A program made the position numbers and the translations under genes. This document shows, piece by piece, positions 57,475-64,000 of a DNA stretch of 64,000 nt. Source of the stretch: Isoetes taiwanensis (lineage: Eukaryota; Streptophyta; Lycopodiopsida; Isoetales; Isoetaceae). Every line of letters begins with the position of its first letter. The first letter of the stretch is position 1. The notes under the pieces are model-generated. The model worked only from the letters and a program-made list of their open reading frames with translations, did not search any database and was not told the DNA's origin. Location: assembly GCA_021234155.1 (NCBI GenBank), contig JAJEKV010000013.1, forward strand, positions 11,804,669-11,868,668. The letters are read 5' to 3'.

Positions 57475-60041
57475 ATAAGTAATGATGGCTCCTAATGCAT
57501 CATGACTCTAAGGAATTATTGCTTTCAATGCGTAGCTATGTAGTTATTTCTGGCCGAGAAGTTGCTTGAACAAGGGTAAAGACCAATGGTTCTATGGCAT
57601 ATATATGACACGAGGGCTTTATGGATGCACATTGATAGCTTTGCTAGGTGCTCTATCATAAGCTTTAGGAATCTAAGACATTATTGCACTATCATGGGCA
57701 TGTAACAATGATTTGACATTGTTTACAGAAATGGAGTATGGGGTGAAAACCCATGGTTGCATAATGGTGGTGTTGATCGAAAATGTCCACATATGTACAC
57801 AAAGAAAACTCGTGGAAAAGAAAAATCTGATGGAAAATAGAAAAATGTGATGGTCACGCTTTTTGTATCCTGAACCTCTACTCTCTACTTGGTATATAGA
57901 GAGTTTTATTAGGCAGCTCGGCTGGCCACCATGATTGGCACACCAGCAGTTGGGCAACTCTTAGCCATTGATGGATGGTGAGATTTCGATTATGCAAGAA
58001 CCAGGGTTTAGAAAAATAAAAGGTAAATTATGATCCTGGCCTAATATAATGCATTTCTTGAACCCTAATTAGGGTATTCGAACTTGCCCTTGCGGCATAG
58101 AATCTTTGGAATATTATGGCATGTCTTGGATGGCGAACCACAAATGCATAACAAGATGGGTGACCTTCTATAGAAGCTGTAATGGCTGCATTGCATAAAA
58201 AATTTTGTGAAAATAGATGTAAATAAGATGGATTTGATGCTGCTTCTTGGGAGAAGAAGGTAAATACTTCATGGAAAAGATATGCCAATTCCATAAGGCT
58301 ATCGTAGCAACAGATTTGAAGAGCTATGATAATTTGAATAAAGGGAAAGATCTTTGGTGACATTAGCTGAATCTACTCTCTTTTGCATGTGATAATCGAG
58401 GAGAATAATATAGAGATGCCATCCACTATTTCTTTGAGTAAACAAGGCATTGGAGAGCTTTTCGGCAATTTGCGGATCAACATGACCAAAGGCAATTATG
58501 CTAGAACAAAAGGTCTACTCGAGGTTTGAATAATTGAATCACTCTATTTTTGCTGAATACTTTGTGTGGATATTTTTTCTTTATATGATAATAAGGCATG
58601 ACACTATTAAGTATGGAGCTATTCTCTTTTCAATTTGGATGTTTACATTAGTCTAATGCTACTATAATGAGCCATGGGTTGTGCATTTGTGGCCTATGTG
58701 TTTCTTTGCGGTAACATGTATTTGCTCCTTCTTCCGGCATGCCTTCATTTCATGATTGCCTTTGAATGAGCCTGAGAAAAGCACGAGGTCTTAAAAGATG
58801 TCGGGATAATTATAGCATAAAATTCTGGTTTAGAAATGGTATCCTTTTAAGCACCACATACCACGCGGGGATACAAGGCTCTTGTAAAGCAATGGAGATA
58901 TGAAAAACTAAAAGATGGATTGAACTTAGGACTGATGTTAATGGGACTAGCATGCACTTGTCCATACACCTAGGTTGTCTATAATGTGTAGATTTGAGTA
59001 GACATATATGAGTTTTTTGATTATGTTCACATTCTCGGATGGTAGAAAGCTTAATTTCTAAGTCGCCAACTAATGCATGATATTTAAGCGTGAGGCAGAG
59101 CAGCATACGAGTTGTGGCCATGTTCCTATTAGATCTAAAATTTGGTTAAAACTTATTAAGAGAAGCTGCGTGAGTCTTGAACTATGCGGTGTGGACTATT
59201 GTTAGGGTGGTATAGCTTAAAAGGGCCAGTGTTGATGCTTAATTAAACCACGATCTATGCATTATATAGTTTAAAATTCAATAGTTACATTGTTTACGCC
59301 TTTGCTTTCTGAGTAAGCGAATTAATATTTTATGGATTCTAGATATAGATAGCTTAATAGCCATGCGGAGCAAGCGAGTGCTCTGATTCAATAGGGAATA
59401 GTGTACGAAAATCTTGAGGTGGGTTTCGGTTGTAAAATGGACCTGGCTGAATAAAAGAGTTCTACCGCCAGATTTTTTCTCTTTCATCCGGTAGGCTTTC
59501 AAGTTGGGCACTTGAATTGGGGCATGGTGAGCCGAAGCGGTCGATGCCATTCATAAAAATTCACGGGTTGGAAGAAAATAAGCTGAACTCTTCAATATTT
59601 TTGCCACGAAAATTCTAGATCGATTGGGTTCTTGCTCTATTTGACATTTTGCATATCCAAAGGGTGCAAAGCACGCCTAGGATGTTTTTACGGGGAATAT
59701 GCTCCTTTGGCTGATGCTCTTTTTAATGCTAAAGGGCTCTTAACAGGAAACACAGTTGTGGCCACTTTAGTTTGGGGCGGTTACAATTTGGAATTCTTTT
59801 GGGTATGATATTGCTGATAATAATTTTGTATCTGAGAGCAGCATCAAAAAATGGACTTCCAGACCTTCTCATATATGTGAAAATGATCCCTTTATTGCAT
59901 GCATGCTTATAATAGAGGAGACCTCGTGACAATTGCGGGTAGGAAGAATGAAGCTTCTAGACCTTGTCATAAGCTGGTGGAGAAGCATTTAATAATAATA
60001 ATTTCTAAGCTTGCATACTGATAAAAGTTGCATGTAGGCTA
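57475..60041 (+). mobile_element. Family E unit 5, 3'-truncated (2567 bp)
   Basis: Colinear with the other E units to GTAGGCTA (E1 position about 44385), about 75 bp before the structured block would begin. There it switches to the interior of the MITE-like element of family C. CTA is shared at the breakpoint. Confidence 0.78.
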
Positions 60042-62612
60042 TATGGCGTTGATTTTGTACGTGCAAAAATACAATTATGAGGGCTCTCGCTGCCCTACGT
60101 CACCCCCCGTGTGAATATGCACCCAAACCAAAGGGGGTTTAAGGGGGATTTTAATTTAAATGTGTTGGACCCAATGATTGTGTTAATTAATGTCAATGGT
60201 AGTTATGTGTTGTTTGTTAATGTCAATGGTTGTTATGTATTGGTTGTTATGTGTTGGGGGATTTAATTTTTATATGTTGGATGTTAATGGTTTGTATGTT
60301 GGATGTTAATGGTTGGGCTATTGGGCTACTTTGGGAACCGTTTTCCCTTTAGGAATTTTTCTTAATGGTTTTGGGCATGTAAAACCATAGTAGATAAAGG
60401 CAGGCAAAAGCATGTTTTCATTTCCCGCTCTTAATACAGCTAAGCTATGGTGGATGTCTCCGATATTCTAGAGCTCCACGCAAAAAGATGGGGCGCCCAT
60501 TGTGCCGAGCTATTGGCAAATACTTTTTGAAGCCAAAATATTGTTTGTTTAATAGCTATGATTTTTTTAAAAGAAAAGCGGGATAAATGGCCGAGTATCT
60601 CACCATCATCCAAAAGCTCTTAACGAGGAAATTGCGGATCTGAACTAGTCTATTGAGAAATCTAGGTGGATACATGGATTTGATTTGGCGGATCTTTGCT
60701 TATGTATTTTTCTGGCAGATATTTGCTTTTGAGAGTGCAAAGAGATGATTTGCAGAGAATCGGGGTTTTCGTGGCCCTAATAAAGCATGGCCTAGGCGCT
60801 TTGCATAGCAGCAGCTTGCTCTTAGGCATTCACACAATGCCGGTACCTAGATATGGTGGCATGTTGCTTTGAAATGCCAAAGAAACCATGTTATGTGTCT
60901 ATTAGGATGAGCATACGGTGATAGGGCCTTCGGTGCTCTCGTCGAGTGATCTTCCAACAAAAAATACAAATGATCTTTGTTGTTGCGGGACCAAGGGATG
61001 ACGATTCAAAAATAGGCGCGAGTTGCGATGTGCTTCTAATCAGGTTTGGTCATTTAGATTTCTATGAGCTCATTCTAAGATCATGCTCTACAAAGTTAGA
61101 TAACTTATGAAGCGGATGGGTAACATAATCGAAAATATAGACCTGATGTTTCTTATTCGAGAAATTATTTACTTGATAGTATGTATGCATTCTTTCTTTC
61201 TGACTTTGTGGCTTAAGACATATCTTTGGGATAAAATTCACCACTTTATGTAATATTGGTTATTAGTTAAGCCAAATGAAATTGATGCTATCGATGGATA
61301 TGCCATAGACTTGTTGTGCTACAATGCTTATGGCAAGGCTATGCATAAGTTGTTTAAAAGCGACAAGGTTTTATGCCACTTCTGAGAACTTTGTTATTAT
61401 TAATTTATGAAAGATCTTTAAGCTTTTACATGGTTTGCTGCTACATTGCATACTTTGTTCATTAATTTTTTTTTTTTTAAAGGATCATTAGTTATTTTCC
61501 ATTTTCCTTTCTTGTAATTGTCACCTTGGGCAAAAGGATACAATTGGTGATCGATGATAAGTGAGGGACCCAATGTACCTTTGGCCCTTGCCTAATACCA
61601 TTATCATGCTAATTGTGTATTGATTGGCTGCAGTGCGGGTTCTCTCCTCCAATTGTCTTTATTTTGCTTGCTAGGTGGTCTGTTACTTGAAAGAGGATGG
61701 AATATCTGGAAATGGAACTCCTAGAGCGAAGGCACTTAGAAGGCTTTGCCATGTGTATGCATGGGTTGATATTATAGATGCTGTACGCACAAACAATTAC
61801 AAACAGAGATTTGATCCATTATTGGATAGCTAGAACTTGGTGAGATCTATCCGATTATAAGTTCAATATTAAACAATAGTTAGATTTCCAAGATTATATG
61901 ACAAGTTTAGATGTGAAAGATTTTATGAAAAGTTTATTTATGCAAGAATATATGATAAGATAGATTATGGCACTTTATACTTAACTCTGAGATTTCAGAA
62001 TGACAGTCAATAAGTCAGGTTATGACAAGGAACATGACAATCCAGTTTATGTGGAATATGGTGTAATCGGTTAAGAAATATAACTTGGCATTTCCGTATG
62101 TTTTTTTCGGATCAGTATGTAAAACTGATAGAAGGTCTCGCTTGCACATTTGTTTGAGACTGGATCCTTGAAAAATATGATCAAGTGTACACAGAATGCA
62201 AGAAGTTGATCCGTGCATAAATGGCTGATGTCTTCTTGTGGCAAGTGGCAAGGTTGCATAAGGGTGCAAATTGATGTTGCGTTTCAGAACAATAGATTGT
62301 TCATGGAATAGTGTTTATCTATATTCAGTAGACAAGAGTTCTATTGTTGTAGCTCTAATTGTGTCCATTAGGAATTAGGCATAATGGCCTATTTTACTTG
62401 GACCTCTCAATGGCTTTTCAGTAGGAGTGTTGTAAAATGGTTAGATATTTTTATACTGTATGTCAAGGAAAGGTTGGTTATATGATAACATAGATGCCGT
62501 ATACCAGGAAAGGATGGTACCATCTAGGACTTAACAGTTCTTGTATGGGCAGATAAGACAGCGGCGGGATTGACCAATGCTGATGTTTGTGCTAGTATAG
62601 ACTAGTTCAAGC

Positions 62613-62614
<2 letters not shown>
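60042..62614 (+). mobile_element. Family C unit 2, 5'-truncated
   Basis: Starts inside the foldback element (matching 39235) and follows family C to its 3' end (ACTAGTTCAAGCAG), then a 30-T run. Relative to C1 it carries many CAG/CTG-type differences and a shortened 3' tail. The structured block (about 61531-61640) is degenerate: the GATAA loop is present (TCGATGATAAGTGA) but the stem is weak. Confidence 0.72.

Positions 62615-62644
<30 letters not shown>
62615..62644 (+). repeat. T-run of 30 between C units
   Basis: Separates the 3' end of C unit 2 from the 5' start of C unit 3, showing that C units also sit head to tail. Confidence 0.7.
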
Positions 62645-62645
<1 letters not shown>

Positions 62646-63485
62646 AACTAGATGTAAAAGCGTAGTTTATATTCACGAACTTCGTAATGTTTTTTTTCGA
62701 AGACCACCACTCCAAGACCACAGGAAGCAAGGCATTACACCCTGCAAACAAATGAGGCGGCGATTTTGCGAAAGGCATCCTTAGTGGTGAAGCCATGGAA
62801 ATTACCAAGGTAATGCTGCTTTGACACGAATTGCGTTGTCTATCTACATTTTGACAATTCCGTTAGGTATGGTAAAAGAGGGCATAATTTGAGCCAAATA
62901 TGAATTATGGTAAATTTTTAATGTTACGGCACCTCCTTCATTTTATGTTAGGGGTAACAACACTACAAGGTTTCACTTCAAACTGTGTGTAATAATATTC
63001 TATATGTTAGGGATAGCATAACTACAAGGTTTCACTTTACACTGTGTATAATAATATTCCCCCTTAAACAACACATAACTACCATTGACATTACTTTACA
63101 CAACCATTGGGTCCAACACATTTAAATTAAAACCCCCCTTAAACCCCCTTTGGTTTGGGTGCATATTCACACGGGGGGTGACTCCGGGCAACGAGAGCTG
63201 TTGGATAGGTATATTCACCCCTTATTCCTTAATCTACACCGTACGTAAAGTTCCTCGTTTATGGGGTATGTAAGTACAAAATTTGCTATACTGTATAACA
63301 AGATTCGCAAAATACTATAAGATTTCAAGCGGAATACTATATGGCGTTGATTTTGTACGTGCAAAATACAATTATGAGGGCTCTCGCTGCCCTACGTCAC
63401 CCCCCGTGTGAATATGCACCCAAACCAAAGGGGGTTTGTTGGGGGATTTAATTTTTATATGTTGGATGTTAATGGTTTGTGTTGC
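62645..63485 (+). mobile_element. Family C unit 3, 5' part only
   Basis: Starts GAACTAGATGTAAAA as in C1 and follows it through the nested foldback (63059-63445). That foldback lacks about 100 bp of its right arm (GGGGGTTT joined to GTTGGGGG). Similarity to C1 ends near 63480 after TTAATGGTTTGT. Confidence 0.7.
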
Positions 63486-64000
63486 AAAAAAAATTTTTTG
63501 GCCTTTTCGGGGCCTTAGGGACGTCCCAGGGTGTGACAAAAATTTTAGAATTCAAACCAGAAAAAAAACTAGAATTCATTTGAGGCTTTCATCACCTGTA
63601 GCTTTTGAATTTCATCACAATAAAACAAATAAAAAATTACAATAAAGATAGAGCGGATTGATCCCATTATTCTGACCATTAAGCATGAGCCGTGAAGTCA
63701 ATCTTGCTCCTTCCTCCAAGACCAAGAAAGCCGGTACCTTGAACTCAAAGAACAGAGATGTTTGGTCTTCTAGACCCACACCCTAGGGCCTTACGGAGAA
63801 AGGTCTTGAGTAAGCCCTGCCTGACCCACGGGAAATATTACCTGGAACAATGGGGAGATACTTGCGGTATTTGTATGACCCAATGGGAAGCCAGGGCACC
63901 AATACCTCTTGAGGACAGGCCTAGCGGTCATTCTTGAAGGGATGTCATAATGGGCCCCAACGCCCTCGCTAATGGGAAGGCAACAGATTTGGATGGTATG
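63486..64000. other. Unassigned right edge, possibly LTR-related
   Basis: Begins with an A8/T6 palindrome. GGGACGTCCCAGGGTGTGACA near 63517 resembles the ends of plant gypsy LTRs, which often read TGTGACA. No second copy lies in the window to confirm this. No coding frame was recognised to the window end. Confidence 0.35.

Noticed and set aside
36240-57480. Unit-terminal T-runs as RNA polymerase III terminators
   Set aside because: Possible, but no convincing internal A/B boxes or U6-type promoter was found in the units, and T-runs also fit target or template-jump sites. Left as an open alternative.
41833-62300. Minus-strand frames of 60-126 codons recurring in each E and C unit
   Set aside because: They recur because the DNA repeats. 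They are broken differently in each copy, have no recognisable domain, and lie opposite the element strand.
26463-63485. Hammerhead ribozyme, expected in many Penelope-like elements and retrozymes
   Set aside because: I looked for CTGANGA followed by GAAA with closing helices. CTGAAGAG (about 50475, 54394) occurs, but it lacks a paired stem II and the GAAA arm, so no hammerhead is supported by eye.
1-64000. CRISPR arrays, tRNA or rRNA genes, bacterial operons
   Set aside because: No regularly spaced short direct repeats with unique spacers, no cloverleaf with a GGTTCGAATCC-type B box, and no bacterial gene organisation were seen. The retroelement content is eukaryotic.

Overview
The window looks like repeat-dense, AT-rich nuclear DNA of a land plant or another streptophyte. 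The evidence is a Ty3/gypsy element with a plant-type extra RNase H, a Ty3/gypsy chromovirus, MITE-like foldbacks, and copy-to-copy differences concentrated at CAG/CTG (CHG) sites. I cannot name the species. The unusual repeats hint at a non-model lineage such as a fern, lycophyte, bryophyte or gymnosperm, but this is inference. No complete, confidently identified host gene is present.

Layout. 1-5119: unassigned DNA with foldbacks, a 163-bp tandem duplication and two palindromic GGGGAGGTTTCC clusters. 5120-17146: a 12-kb LTR retrotransposon with 2.4-kb LTRs and the 5-bp target duplication AGATT; its gag-pol is decayed, it carries an RNase H-like domain between protease and RT, and it has an antisense ORF before the 3' LTR. 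17147-18480: small tandem repeats and a foldback. 18480-21834: a minus-strand chromovirus remnant. 22500-23300: fragments of an unidentified minus-strand gene. 23717-25167: a heat-shock-type promoter (two perfect three-unit HSEs plus TATA) ahead of a small unidentified gene or transcript.

26463-63485 is the most interesting part: about 37 kb built almost entirely from head-to-tail units, all on the + strand, most of them joined at T-runs. Four families alternate: A (about 2.8 kb), B (RT-encoding), C (about 3.25 kb) and E (about 3.9 kb, 4.65 tandem copies). B encodes a basic ORF0, a 521-aa ORF1 and a Penelope-like reverse transcriptase with the ADI.KCYENIP, GIPMG and RYIDD motifs. No GIY-YIG endonuclease is visible. 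A, C and E have no convincing long ORF and look non-autonomous.

All four families carry one conserved block of about 105 nt with covarying helices: a hairpin with a GATAA/GAAAA pentaloop on unrelated stems, a second hairpin, and a long-range ACCTG/CAGGT-type helix. A, B and E also share a 3' tail (GC-rich hairpin, then GGAGGnAGG, then a T-run). The simplest reading is one RT mobilising several RNA families through a shared 3' end, with arrays grown by template jumping onto U-runs. This is inference; the repeat layout, base pairing and motifs are directly visible.
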